A DNA stretch of 64,000 bases from Hymenobacter norwichensis DSM 15439. GTDB lineage: Bacteria > Bacteroidota > Bacteroidia > Cytophagales > Hymenobacteraceae. The stretch spans positions 992,267 to 1,056,266 of the forward strand of contig NZ_ATVL01000006.1 of NCBI RefSeq assembly GCF_000420705.1. Reading direction: 5' to 3'. The translations under genes and the position numbers were made by a program. Below, in pieces: positions 51,586-62,442 of the stretch. Below the pieces are notes generated by a model, which saw only the letters and a list, made by a program, of their open reading frames with translations, ran no database searches and was not told where the DNA came from. Position 1 is the first letter of the stretch, and every line of letters starts with the position of its first letter.

Positions 51586-52488
51586 CTATTTGTACGCCGC
51601 AAATTGCGTGCGGTAGGCAGAAGGCGTATGCCCAACGGCCTGCTTAAACCACCGCGAAAAGTGCGCTACATCGTAGAAACCCAGCCGGTAGCTTAGTTCG
51701 CTGATAGGTAGTTGAGTACCCGAAAGCAATACTTTGGCTTCGGTTGCCACTTTTTCCTTGAGCAAGCCCGCGGCACTCTGGCCCGTAGCCTGGCGGCATA
51801 CCGCACTCAAGTGCTTCGGCGTTACGGCCAGCGCATCAGCATACGAATCCAGAACAAGGGCGGGCGCGCCGGCAGCCAGGCGGACATCTACCAACTGAAT
51901 AAACTGCTGTACCAACGCTGGAACCAGCGTTCCGCTACTCGAACTGTTTGGAGTTGCTTGCCAGTCGCGGAGGTCAGTGAGCAAAAGGCGCAGGTAGAGT
52001 CGGGCCTTTTCCAGATGTTGCTGCTGGGCACTAAGCTGTTCGCCGCTTTGGCGTAGGGCAGCGTATTCAGTGGGCGTGCAGGCGTGGTACACGTAGGGCG
52101 CCGCGCCAGAAAGCACTGCGTGTAGTTGGTAATTGGGCAGCAGGCCGGCGTTGTAAAAGTCTTCAGAGAAAAAGCAGTAGAGGCCCGTTTGAGGACCGTC
52201 GTGCAGGTGCCAGCGTAAGGCAGTGCCTGGCATAACGAGCAGCACAGAGTTAGGCGCTACACTTATTGCTTCATCGTTGAGGTAAAACGTGCCGCCGCCC
52301 TGCTCCACCAACGACAATTTGAAAAACTGCCGCCGGTGCTGTTCCATGTGTTGCCGGCAAGTAGCAAACCGCTCTTCCCGCCGATACACCACCACTTGCG
52401 TTGGCGCCTCGGGGAGGGGTGAGAGCACCGGCTCCTCGGTCTGCGGATAGTTGTTGAACCGAAACGTCGGAATCGGGGAAGTATCCAT
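51586..52488 (-). CDS. AraC family transcriptional regulator
   Basis: A 300-aa regulator. The N-terminal cupin-like sensor (about 20-120, FYLNDEAISVAPNSVLLVMPG) precedes two HTH motifs in the last 95 residues: VTPKHLSAVCRQATGQSAAG and LPISELSYRLGFYDVAHFSRW. It lies upstream of the reductase and EthD genes in the same direction, so it may control them. ATG 52488 is preferred over the upstream in-frame codon at 52554. Confidence 0.9.
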   Translation of the reverse strand: MDTSPIPTFRFNNYPQTEEPVLSPLPEAPTQVVVYRREERFATCRQHMEQHRRQFFKLSLVEQGGGTFYLNDEAISVAPNSVLLVMPGTALRWHLHDGPQTGLYCFFSEDFYNAGLLPNYQLHAVLSGAAPYVYHACTPTEYAALRQSGEQLSAQQQHLEKARLYLRLLLTDLRDWQATPNSSSSGTLVPALVQQFIQLVDVRLAAGAPALVLDSYADALAVTPKHLSAVCRQATGQSAAGLLKEKVATEAKVLLSGTQLPISELSYRLGFYDVAHFSRWFKQAVGHTPSAYRTQFAAYK

Positions 52489-52608
52489 AGCTCCTACAAC
52501 TCCTGAAAACCAGGAATGGTTGTTTTTAAACCGTACGGAAAGCCTTGCTGCCACCCACTGAAAGTACGGAATCCGGCTGGATAGTACCAGTAAACTTCAC
52601 CACCATAG

Positions 52609-53100
52609 TTAGCGCGTCGCGGAGGCTTCCAGGCTTTCCTTCACCTGCTTTTGCACGTAACTGAGCAGGTTTTGCAGCTCCACTGGGGCAGTGCCTTCCA
52701 CCGTTACCGTTTTGGCTGGACCAATGGCCGGGCTAATAGTCAGGACGGTGGAAGGGAGGTCGGAGACGCCGGCAGCGTAGTTTTCTTGCAGCTCTGTGAA
52801 GCGGGCGGCTCTAGCTTCCGCCAGAATGTTGTTCACGGTTTTAATAGCCATTTTCAGTTCACGCTTTCCTTCAACGGGTGCGTACTTGAAACCCTCGTAG
52901 CTCACCCGGCCATCGGCGTAGATGCTGGCTTCGTAATGCGGACAAGTGCCGAAGCAGGGCGTTTTGCGAAACACGATAACTGGATTAGCAGTAGCGGGCT
53001 GCTCAGCGGTTGCCTTGGTACTTTGGGTAGCGCTGGGTTTTTGCGAGGCGCAGCCAGTAAGTAAGGCAGCAAGCAAGAGGGAGGGCAGGAGGAAACGCAT
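52609..53100 (-). CDS. DUF6438 domain lipoprotein
   Basis: A 163-aa lipoprotein: signal and lipobox LLTGC at about residues 13-17, Thr/Ala-rich linker, then a DUF6438-type domain with RKTPCFGTCPHYEASIYADG and VSYEGFKYAPVEG. The conserved Cys pair is in CFGTC. Function unknown. Confidence 0.85.
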   Translation of the reverse strand: MRFLLPSLLLAALLTGCASQKPSATQSTKATAEQPATANPVIVFRKTPCFGTCPHYEASIYADGRVSYEGFKYAPVEGKRELKMAIKTVNNILAEARAARFTELQENYAAGVSDLPSTVLTISPAIGPAKTVTVEGTAPVELQNLLSYVQKQVKESLEASATR

Positions 53101-53164
53101 AGCAAAAACGTAAAAGGAGTTGCGGGATAGTTTTCAAAAAGCAGGCCGGTTTACCCCGGCAATG

Positions 53165-53200
53165 AAAAAGCCCTTCCACCAAACGGTAGAAGGGCTTTTT
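53165..53200. terminator. yidC terminator
   Basis: AAAAAGCCCTTC/GAAGGGCTTTTT with a loop of about 12 nt, some 34 nt past the yidC stop on the minus strand. Confidence 0.88.
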
Positions 53201-53233
53201 AGAATTATTGCTTTGTGAAGCGATACTGCCTGA

Positions 53234-55114
53234 TTACGAGCGGCGGGTTGGCTTCTTTGGCTTCGGCTCTACAACAGAGGCCGACGTGCCTTCGTCGCTC
53301 TTGCGGCCTTGGCCGTCGCGCTCCTGAGCGGTGCGCATGGCATCCTGGAGGCGGGCCGAGAAGCCGCCGGGCTTCTTGTCTTTGTTTTTCACCTTGTTGG
53401 CTTCGAGCTGGGCCCGAATCTTGGTGTCGTCAACCATGCGGCGGGTGAGGGCCTGCTGGCCAAGGGTTACCAAGTTGGAAACCAAGTAGTACCACGTCAG
53501 ACCGGCGGCGAAGCTGTTCAGCACAAACATGAACACCAGCGGCATCAGGTAGCTGTAAAACTTCATCGGGCCCTGCATAGCGGCCGGGTTCATGGCATTG
53601 CTCTGCCAGGTCATCACCAGCGTCGAAATGGTCATCAGCACCGTGAACAAGCTGATGTGGCTACCCAGGAACGGCACCGCGAAAGGCAACTTGATGAAGT
53701 CGTCGTAGGTGCTCAGGTCTTTGGCCCACAGAAACGGTTCCTGCCGCAGCTCAATGGCGTTGGGGAAGAACTGGAACATGGCAAACAAAATCGGGATGGT
53801 GAGCAGCGTCGGTACGCAGCCACTCAGCGGGCTCACACCGAAGGTGGAATAGAGCTTCATGGTTTCCTGCTGCGCCTTCATCTGGTCGTCGCCAGCCTTC
53901 TCTTTGATGGCGTCGATTTCCGGCTTCAGCACCTTCATGCGCGCCTGCGACACGTAGGTTTTGTAGGTCAAAGGCCAGGTAACCAGCTTGATAAGCACTA
54001 CCAGCAGCGCAATGATGATACCGTAGCTGGAAATAAATTTCTCCAGTACGTGGAACACCGGCAGAATTACAAACTGGTTCACCCAGCGGAACACGCCCCA
54101 ACCCAGGTACACGTTCCGGTCGAAGCCAGGCGTCACTTCCTTCAGCATGCTGAACGAGTTCGGTCCGAAGAAGTAACGGAAGCTGGCTTTGCCCTGCTGC
54201 ACATCGGCCGACGGGATGCTGAGCGTGGTGCTTAGGGTTTTGATGAACGTGCTGTCGTTCAAATCAACTGTTGATAGGAACTTGCCGTTCGGGAACTGAT
54301 TGTTGGCAATAATGCCCGCCACGAAGAAATCGTGCTTGTGCGCGGCCCACTTCAGCGGCTCGGTGATGCTTATTTCCTCGGGCTTCTCGGAAGCCTCGGT
54401 CAAAGAGCCGTGGTCGTCGTTGGCGAGGTAGTGGTTGATGGTGGTGTGGTTGCGGTTCTGCTTGATATCCTGCTCGGTCTGGCGCACGTGGTCCACGAAG
54501 CTGAACGTCAGCGGCTCCTGCGACATGGTCTGTTGCAGACCCGTAAAGCGCAAATCATACCCTACTTCATACGAGTTGTCGAACAAGGTATATACCTGCT
54601 CCACCTGGCCGCCCGCCACGCCGGCTGTGAAGCTCAGGCGTTGGCCTTTCTTGTCGCCTTCCGTTACCGGCTGCGGCGCGCTGGGCTGGAAGTACAAGTC
54701 AGAAAGCCGCACGGTCTGGCCCCCGATGGTGCGGAACTTGGTGTCAATCTGAGCGCTCTGGGTGTCAAACAGGTCGAGCGGCTTGCCGAAGAACGTTTTA
54801 TACTTGTTCAGGCGCACAGCCACGGGCAGGCCACCCTTCGAGGAAAACGTAACGACGAGGTTGTCGTTTTTTAACTCCACTTGCTGCGCGGTGCCGGTAG
54901 CAGCGCCAGCAAATGCGCCCAGCGTGCGGGCCGCCGTAGCCGAATCGAGAGGGGCGGCTGGCGCGGCAGGGCCGGTGGCGTTAGGCTTGGCGCTGGCCGC
55001 CGTGGTGGGCTTGTCGGCCGGCGTTTCTTTGGGCGCTTCGGGCTTGAAGAAATACAGGTAGACCAGAAGCAAGGCCGCAATCAGAAACAGGCCGGTTGCT
55101 GAATTTTTGTCCAT
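53234..55114 (-). CDS. yidC: Membrane protein insertase YidC
   Basis: A 626-aa YidC. N-terminal helix (about 8-25, LFLIAALLLVYLYFF), a large periplasmic beta domain (about 70-345), then five helices in the insertase core (about 355-575) with LTYKTYVSQARMKVLKPEID and LSGCVPTLLTIPILFAMFQF. The C-terminal tail is basic (KPKKPTRRS). It inserts inner-membrane proteins, alone or with SecYEG. It lies downstream of pyrG with a long palindrome between. Confidence 0.97.
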   Translation of the reverse strand: MDKNSATGLFLIAALLLVYLYFFKPEAPKETPADKPTTAASAKPNATGPAAPAAPLDSATAARTLGAFAGAATGTAQQVELKNDNLVVTFSSKGGLPVAVRLNKYKTFFGKPLDLFDTQSAQIDTKFRTIGGQTVRLSDLYFQPSAPQPVTEGDKKGQRLSFTAGVAGGQVEQVYTLFDNSYEVGYDLRFTGLQQTMSQEPLTFSFVDHVRQTEQDIKQNRNHTTINHYLANDDHGSLTEASEKPEEISITEPLKWAAHKHDFFVAGIIANNQFPNGKFLSTVDLNDSTFIKTLSTTLSIPSADVQQGKASFRYFFGPNSFSMLKEVTPGFDRNVYLGWGVFRWVNQFVILPVFHVLEKFISSYGIIIALLVVLIKLVTWPLTYKTYVSQARMKVLKPEIDAIKEKAGDDQMKAQQETMKLYSTFGVSPLSGCVPTLLTIPILFAMFQFFPNAIELRQEPFLWAKDLSTYDDFIKLPFAVPFLGSHISLFTVLMTISTLVMTWQSNAMNPAAMQGPMKFYSYLMPLVFMFVLNSFAAGLTWYYLVSNLVTLGQQALTRRMVDDTKIRAQLEANKVKNKDKKPGGFSARLQDAMRTAQERDGQGRKSDEGTSASVVEPKPKKPTRRS

Positions 55115-55244
55115 TCAGGTAAAAATGAGGGCACTAAAGAGTGTGAAGTATGCCGCGTCCCCTTCAAAAATCCGGCGACGCTACCGCAAAGGTCGGACTT
55201 GTCAGGCGAATATTTTTGAATCGGCGTTTTTGTCAGAGAAAAAG

Positions 55245-55345
55245 GTGAGGTAGTGAAATTGTGAAATGGTGAGTTGACTGTTCTGCTGGCGCTACTTGCG
55301 CAGTTAGAACAGCCAACTCACCATTTCACAATTTCACTACCTCAC
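55245..55345. repeat. Longest palindrome of the stop-adjacent set (pyrG/yidC)
   Basis: Arms 55245-55284 and 55306-55345 pair over 40 bp with one mismatch; the first 31 bases of the left arm contain no C. The right edge is 9 nt before the pyrG stop (minus strand). Confidence 0.95.
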
Positions 55346-55354
55346 AACTTAACC

Positions 55355-57274
<1,920 letters not shown>

Positions 57275-57283
57275 TCCTCCCAC

Positions 57284-58723
57284 TTACGCCTGCTTGGGCT
57301 CCGGGCCGCGGAATACGTCGGTGCCTTTTACCTCGGTTAGCTTTATGGGGCGGTTTTCGCGGGCTGATTGGTAGATGGCTTCCATGATGCGGTGGTCTTG
57401 CAGACCTTCCTCGCCGGGGGTGTGAGGTTGCTTGTTTTCCAGGATGCACTCCGAGAAGTGGTCCATTTCGGCGGCAAACTGGTTTTTGGCGGGAATCGTA
57501 ATCTGGTTTTGCATCTTGGCTTCGCCCTCGGCGTGAGAGGTTTTCAGCTGCTGGCCAGTGTAAGCGTAAGCGTTATCGAGGTGCAGCCAGCCCCGCTCGG
57601 TGTTCACGCGGTAGTAGCGCGAGTCGTGGGTGTTGTAGTGCGTGATACTGTCCACCACGATGCCGCCGGGGAAGCGCAACTGGAACGTCATCATTTCTTC
57701 GACTTCCTTGAACAGCGGGTTGCCGGGCGTGCTGTAGGAGTGGGCAAACACTTCAGTCGGCTCGGTGCCGAGCAGGAACCGGCTTGTGTTGAGGCAGTAC
57801 AAGCCGATGTCGGGGAGGGCGCCGCCACCGGCCAGGGCTTTCTTGTGGCGCCAGTGGTCGGGGTTAGCCGAGCTTTGGCTGTTTTGGGCTTGGATGTATT
57901 TCACCTTGCCGAACTTGGCGTCCCGAATCATGTCGCGCACCTGCCGGTTGTAGGGCTCATACTGAATGCGGTAGGCCACCATCAGCTTCACGTTGGCTTG
58001 CTTGCAGGCGGCAATCATCAGCTCGCACTCCTTGGCCGAAGTGGCCATGGGCTTTTCGCAGAGGATGTGCTTGCCGGTTTTCGCGCCCCGAACAACGTAC
58101 TCGGCGTGCATGGAGTTGGGCAGCACGATGTAGATGGCCTGCACGTCGGGGTTGTCTTTCAGCTTCTCGTACTCCTGGTAGCTGTAGCAGCTTTCGGGCT
58201 TAATACCGTATTGCTGGGCCACTTTCTTGAGTTTCTCAGGTGAGGCACTCACCAGCGCTACCGGCTTCGACTTCTTACATTCGCCAAAAGCCGGCAGAAT
58301 TTCTTCCAGGGTAAGGTGTCCCAAGCCTACCAAGGCGTAGCCCACGCGCTTGTCGGGTGGAAGCGGGGTGGGCACGGGGCCCGATTTAGGGTCCACGTCG
58401 GATTTCCAGGCTTCCAACTCAATCGGCTTATCCAAGCCGGCGGGCACTTTAGCCGGCGGCGACACGGCTTCGGAGGACGGTACTTGCTGGCCGCTGGGGG
58501 CGGTGTACACGGTGCTAGCATCTACTTCCGACGCAGGCGTGCCGGTGGTAGGCGTGCTGGCCGCCGTGGCCTTGGCGGGCCCATCGGACTGGCAGCTGGC
58601 GAGGGTGCTGGCAGCTACGCCCACGGCTAATCCGCGGCCGGCTAAGTTTAGGAATTCTTTGCGCGATACTTCCTGGCCGGCGTGGCGCAACACCGTGTTT
58701 AGTAGTTCGTTGGTGAAGGACAT
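57284..58723 (-). CDS. Gfo/Idh/MocA family oxidoreductase
   Basis: A 479-aa exported NAD(P)-dependent oxidoreductase, probably acting on sugars. A Tat-like or lipoprotein signal occupies the first 45 residues (SRKEFLNLAGRGLAVGVAAS, then LASCQS). A linker precedes the Rossmann core with YALVGLGHLTLEEILPAF and EKPMATSAKECELMI, the EKP motif carrying the catalytic lysine. The C-terminal domain has LPDIGLYCLNTSRFLLG. This architecture resembles exported glucose-fructose-oxidoreductase-like enzymes common in Bacteroidota. Confidence 0.9.
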   Translation of the reverse strand: MSFTNELLNTVLRHAGQEVSRKEFLNLAGRGLAVGVAASTLASCQSDGPAKATAASTPTTGTPASEVDASTVYTAPSGQQVPSSEAVSPPAKVPAGLDKPIELEAWKSDVDPKSGPVPTPLPPDKRVGYALVGLGHLTLEEILPAFGECKKSKPVALVSASPEKLKKVAQQYGIKPESCYSYQEYEKLKDNPDVQAIYIVLPNSMHAEYVVRGAKTGKHILCEKPMATSAKECELMIAACKQANVKLMVAYRIQYEPYNRQVRDMIRDAKFGKVKYIQAQNSQSSANPDHWRHKKALAGGGALPDIGLYCLNTSRFLLGTEPTEVFAHSYSTPGNPLFKEVEEMMTFQLRFPGGIVVDSITHYNTHDSRYYRVNTERGWLHLDNAYAYTGQQLKTSHAEGEAKMQNQITIPAKNQFAAEMDHFSECILENKQPHTPGEEGLQDHRIMEAIYQSARENRPIKLTEVKGTDVFRGPEPKQA

Positions 58724-59346
58724 GGAAAGAGGAATGCAGGTGGTTGAATACAAAAAGAGTGTACTCACTGGCGGGCAGGAAGTTGCTGGTTGGTTGAGTG
58801 AAAACCGCCGTTTTTATTGAAGCTGAACAGCTATAGCCACCCGGCCTGCGTGCCGTCCGCTGCCCTATTCGCTTGCTCTTGTGTCTGTTTCGAAAGCCCG
58901 ACAAGCAGCTTGGTATCCGGCCAACGCCAACAGCAGAATACAAGCTGGTGCTTATATTTGCGGCGCATAAGCGCACAACCCACCCGATGGAAGAAGAAGC
59001 CTAAGGCCACATCCGGCGCATCTGTTTGCCTTCCGCTCTCAGCGGAATAGCACCGACGCCATTCTTTCCATGCTGCCGCACCGCACGGTGCCAGCGGCCC
59101 CAACCTGGTACTACTGATGTAATCCAGTTATCGGCGTGACTGTCGGCGCGCAGGACATTTCGCTTCTGCTGCGCGCCCGCACCCCACCACTACTTCCCGG
59201 CTACCACCCAGACACAATCTGGCAGCCCCGGCACGCCCGCTGTTTTCCTGGATACTAGAAAAACGGCGCGGCTCAACTGCCTCTCCGACAGCCCCTCCTC
59301 GCTCGTTGGCTCGATTCCCGTTTCCTGCGCTTTCCTTCCTGGCTAT
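58724..59346. other. 623-nt intergenic region with a promoter box and long ABC-F leader
   Basis: No convincing gene. On the plus strand a TATATTTG -7 box is at 58953-58960; from it a leader of about 380 nt runs to the ABC-F ATG at 59347. Two very small reading frames occur in the leader: MEEEA (58987-59004) and one of 15 codons, MLPHRTVPAAPTWYY (59070-59117). Sequence is GC-rich and shows no ribosomal-protein or riboswitch motif I know. Confidence 0.55.
58953..58960 (+). promoter_or_regulatory. Promoter -7 box upstream of the ABC-F gene
   Basis: TATATTTG matches TAnnTTTG; no TTTG -33 box at the right distance. Confidence 0.45.
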
Positions 59347-60939
59347 ATGAGTATTGTCGTTCATTCTCTTTCCTATACCCACCCCGACCGGACGCTTCTA
59401 TTTGAAAACCTGCACCTATCCATTGGCAAAGGCGAAAAAGCGTCGTTGGTGGGCAACAACGGCGTGGGCAAATCCACGTTGCTCCAGCTGATTGCTGGCC
59501 GCCTGATGCCCGCTGCTGGTGAAATTGTACTGTCGTCGGCGCCCTACTACGTGCCTCAGCACATGGGCCAGTACGACCACCTTTCGGTGGCGCAGGCCGT
59601 GGGTGTTGCCGAGAAATTACGCGCCCTGCACGCCATTCTGGACGGCGACGCATCGGCGGAAAACTTCACCGTTCTCAATGATGATTGGGGGCTGGAAGAA
59701 AGAGTGCAAGCGGCCTTGGCACACTGGCACTTAACGCACCTGGGCCTGGAGCAGCCCATGCACATGCTGAGCGGCGGCGAGAAAACCAAGGTGTTTCTGG
59801 CGGGCATCCTCATGCAGGAGCCAGCTATTGTGTTGCTCGATGAGCCGTCCAACCACCTAGACGCGGCCAGCCGGACGCAGCTGTACGAGTTCATCCGGCG
59901 CAGCAAAGAAACCGTGCTAGTCGTAAGCCACGACCGAACCCTACTGAACCTATTGGATACTACCTTGGAGCTTAGCAAAAGCGCCGTGGAAGTATATGGC
60001 GGCAACTATGAGTTCTATAAAATGCAGCAACAGGGCCAGCTGGCGGCCTTGCAGGCGCAGGTGGGCGAGCAGGAAAAAACGCTAAAGCAAACCCAGCAAA
60101 AGGCGCGCGACTTAGCCGAGCAGCGCCAGAAGCTGGAAGCCCGCGGCAAAGCCCAACAACACAAAAAAGGATTGCCGCGCATTGTGGCCGGCAACCTAAA
60201 AATTCAGGCCCAGCAAAGCTCGGCCCAGCAGAAAGATGTGCAAAACGAGAAAATAGCAGCCGTTGCCGACCATCTGACCCAACTCAGAACCCAGATTCAG
60301 GAGCATCACATGCTGCGAATAGACCTGCGGAAGTCGGCGCTGCACCACGGCAAAATGCTGCTGGATGCCAGGGCCATCAACTATGCTTATGGAGCGAGGG
60401 TGCTTTGGCCGGCGCCGTTAACTTTCCAAGTCCGCTCGGGCGACAGAATCCGGATTGCCGGTAACAACGGCAGCGGCAAAACCACGCTCCTTCACCTACT
60501 GCTGGGCAGCACACTGCCGACGGTGGGGGAGGTGCTGCGCGCCGATTTTCATGCTGTGTACCTCGACCAAGAATATTCCTTGATGGATGCTCAACTGTCG
60601 GTGTTCGAGCAGGTGCAGCGCTTCAACGACCGGCACTTGCCGGAGCACGAGGTGAAAACGTTGCTGCATTACCACCAGTTTCCGCGCGAAACCTGGGACC
60701 GGAACTGCGCGGGGCTGAGCGGCGGCGAGAAAATGAAACTGGTCCTTTGCTGCCTGGTAGTGAGCAACAACACGCCCGATTTGCTGGTGCTGGACGAGCC
60801 CACCAACAACCTCGACGTGCACAGCCAGGAGGTGCTTACGGCTGCCATTAAGGACTTTGCCGGGGCGGTAGTGGTGGTTTCGCACGACCACTACTTCATC
60901 AGCGAAATCGGCATCGACCAGCACATTCAGCTAACCTAA
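59347..60939 (+). CDS. ABC-F family ATPase
   Basis: A 530-aa soluble twin-ATPase. First cassette: Walker A GNNGVGKSTLL (about 36-46), signature LSGGEKTKVF, Walker B IVLLDEPSNHLD. Second: GNNGSGKTTLL, LSGGEKMKLV, LLVLDEPTNNLD. The linker between them (about 225-330) is rich in Gln/Lys/Ala (QQKARDLAEQRQKLEARGKA and KKGLPRIVAGNLKIQ). ABC-F proteins act on ribosomes; some protect against antibiotics, others relieve stalling. Its subfamily cannot be told. It has a long leader. Confidence 0.93.
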   Translation: MSIVVHSLSYTHPDRTLLFENLHLSIGKGEKASLVGNNGVGKSTLLQLIAGRLMPAAGEIVLSSAPYYVPQHMGQYDHLSVAQAVGVAEKLRALHAILDGDASAENFTVLNDDWGLEERVQAALAHWHLTHLGLEQPMHMLSGGEKTKVFLAGILMQEPAIVLLDEPSNHLDAASRTQLYEFIRRSKETVLVVSHDRTLLNLLDTTLELSKSAVEVYGGNYEFYKMQQQGQLAALQAQVGEQEKTLKQTQQKARDLAEQRQKLEARGKAQQHKKGLPRIVAGNLKIQAQQSSAQQKDVQNEKIAAVADHLTQLRTQIQEHHMLRIDLRKSALHHGKMLLDARAINYAYGARVLWPAPLTFQVRSGDRIRIAGNNGSGKTTLLHLLLGSTLPTVGEVLRADFHAVYLDQEYSLMDAQLSVFEQVQRFNDRHLPEHEVKTLLHYHQFPRETWDRNCAGLSGGEKMKLVLCCLVVSNNTPDLLVLDEPTNNLDVHSQEVLTAAIKDFAGAVVVVSHDHYFISEIGIDQHIQLT

Positions 60940-61058
60940 CACCAGGTGGGGCGCTGTTGCCTAGTCTAAACAGAAGTGTAAATTCTTGGTTGGGTTGAAA
61001 AGGGCGGGGCTTTTGTTGAAGTTGCGCAAGTTTCTGCCGCTGTCCGTTGTTCTTCTCA

Positions 61059-62420
61059 ATGCCGTTTTCACTGTTTGTGCGTCGCCTGCTGGTTGTGGGT
61101 GTGGTTTCTTTGTTCACCCACCTGGCAGCGGCCCAAACCCCTGCTACCGCGCCGCCTGCTCTTTATAATCCGGTGTGGTTGGAAAAGCTGCTACGCGAAT
61201 CGGCGGTGCTGCGGCAGCACCACGTGGGCGTGTGTATCACCGATGCCAACACCAGCCAGAAAGTGGCGGAGTGGAACGCCGACCGGTATTTCACGCCGGC
61301 CAGCGTGATGAAGATGTTCAGCCTATACACTGGCCTGCACATGCTCTCCGATTCGTTGCCGAGCTTGCACTACGTGGTGCGCCACGACAGCCTGATTTTC
61401 TGGGGCACCGGCGACCCAACCCTGCTGCACGGCGACGTGCCAAGCCGCCGGGCCCTGGATTTCTTGCGCACCCGCCCCGAGAAGCTGTTCTACGCCGAAA
61501 TTCCGAGCGTGACGCCCTACGGCCCCGGCTGGACCTGGGACGACTACAATTACTACTACCAACCCGAGCGGGGCGCTTTCCCAGTGTACGGCCACACAGT
61601 GCGCTTCTACGCCACCGCCGGCCAGCCCCGGCCCCGCGTGTATCCGCGCTTCTTCCGCAGTGTAACCGAGCCCGTACCCGCCGGCACCCCCAATCCGGCC
61701 GACGACCATATTCGCCGTCCGGAGCTGGAAAACCGGTTCAGCTTTTTCCCCATCACTCAGAAATGGGTGGACGAAACGCCTTTTCGGACCAGCCCAGCGC
61801 TGCTGCTGCTGCTGCTGCAAGATACCCTGCACCGCCCCATCGGGGCAGTACCCTTCCGGCTGCGCACTGAGGACAGTATTCAAGTGCTGAAGGGCTTACC
61901 AGTTGATTCGTTGTACCGCCGTATGTTGCAGGTGAGCGACAATTTTCTTGCCGAGCAACTCTTGTTGATGTGCTCCAGCCGCCTCGGCAACGACTCCCTG
62001 AGTACCATCCGGCCCATCCGCGTCATGCGCACGTTGTTCCTGGCCGACCTGCCCGATGCGCCTCGGTGGGTGGACGGCTCCGGCCTTTCGCGCCTAAACT
62101 TGGTTACGCCCCGCGCCATGACCAGCCTGCTACTGAAGCTGCACCAAGAGGTACCCGAAAAGCGCCTGCTGAGTTTGCTGGCGGCGGGTGGGGGCCACGG
62201 CACGTTGCGTCGCCGTTACCGCCCAGTGGTGCAGGGGCGCCCGTGGCTGTGGGGCAAAACCGGCACGCTCAGCAACAACCACAACGTGGTGGGCTATCTG
62301 CGTACCAACTCGGGCCGTTTGCTAGCGTTCAGCTTCCTCAACAACAACATCCCCGGCAACGATGCTCCCGTGCGCAGCGAGATGGAGAAAATCCTCACGC
62401 AGGTGCGGGAACGGTTGTAG
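61059..62420 (+). CDS. dacB: D-Ala-D-Ala carboxypeptidase/endopeptidase (PBP4, S13)
   Basis: A 453-aa periplasmic penicillin-binding protein trimming peptidoglycan cross-links. Signal peptide about 1-25 (LAAAQ). Catalytic motifs: Ser82-x-x-Lys85 (PASVMKMF), Ser293-Asp-Asn295 (VSDNFLAEQ), Lys400-Thr-Gly402 (GKTGTL). Normal length for PBP4. ATG 61059 is preferred to a TTG at 61047. Confidence 0.95.
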   Translation: MPFSLFVRRLLVVGVVSLFTHLAAAQTPATAPPALYNPVWLEKLLRESAVLRQHHVGVCITDANTSQKVAEWNADRYFTPASVMKMFSLYTGLHMLSDSLPSLHYVVRHDSLIFWGTGDPTLLHGDVPSRRALDFLRTRPEKLFYAEIPSVTPYGPGWTWDDYNYYYQPERGAFPVYGHTVRFYATAGQPRPRVYPRFFRSVTEPVPAGTPNPADDHIRRPELENRFSFFPITQKWVDETPFRTSPALLLLLLQDTLHRPIGAVPFRLRTEDSIQVLKGLPVDSLYRRMLQVSDNFLAEQLLLMCSSRLGNDSLSTIRPIRVMRTLFLADLPDAPRWVDGSGLSRLNLVTPRAMTSLLLKLHQEVPEKRLLSLLAAGGGHGTLRRRYRPVVQGRPWLWGKTGTLSNNHNVVGYLRTNSGRLLAFSFLNNNIPGNDAPVRSEMEKILTQVRERL

Positions 62421-62442
62421 TAAGGCGAAAGGCCCACCGTGC

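Noticed and set aside
53309-54235. Open frame of 308 codons on the plus strand opposite yidC
   Set aside because: The yidC frame has all family motifs; this one has none.
57368-58243. Open frame of 291 codons on the plus strand in the Gfo/Idh/MocA gene
   Set aside because: Opposite a complete oxidoreductase; composition (Val/Gly/His-rich) is that of a shadow frame.
58831-59103. Minus-strand 90-codon frame in the ABC-F leader
   Set aside because: It overlaps the leader, lacks a promoter or family features, and has a composition of GC-rich noncoding DNA.
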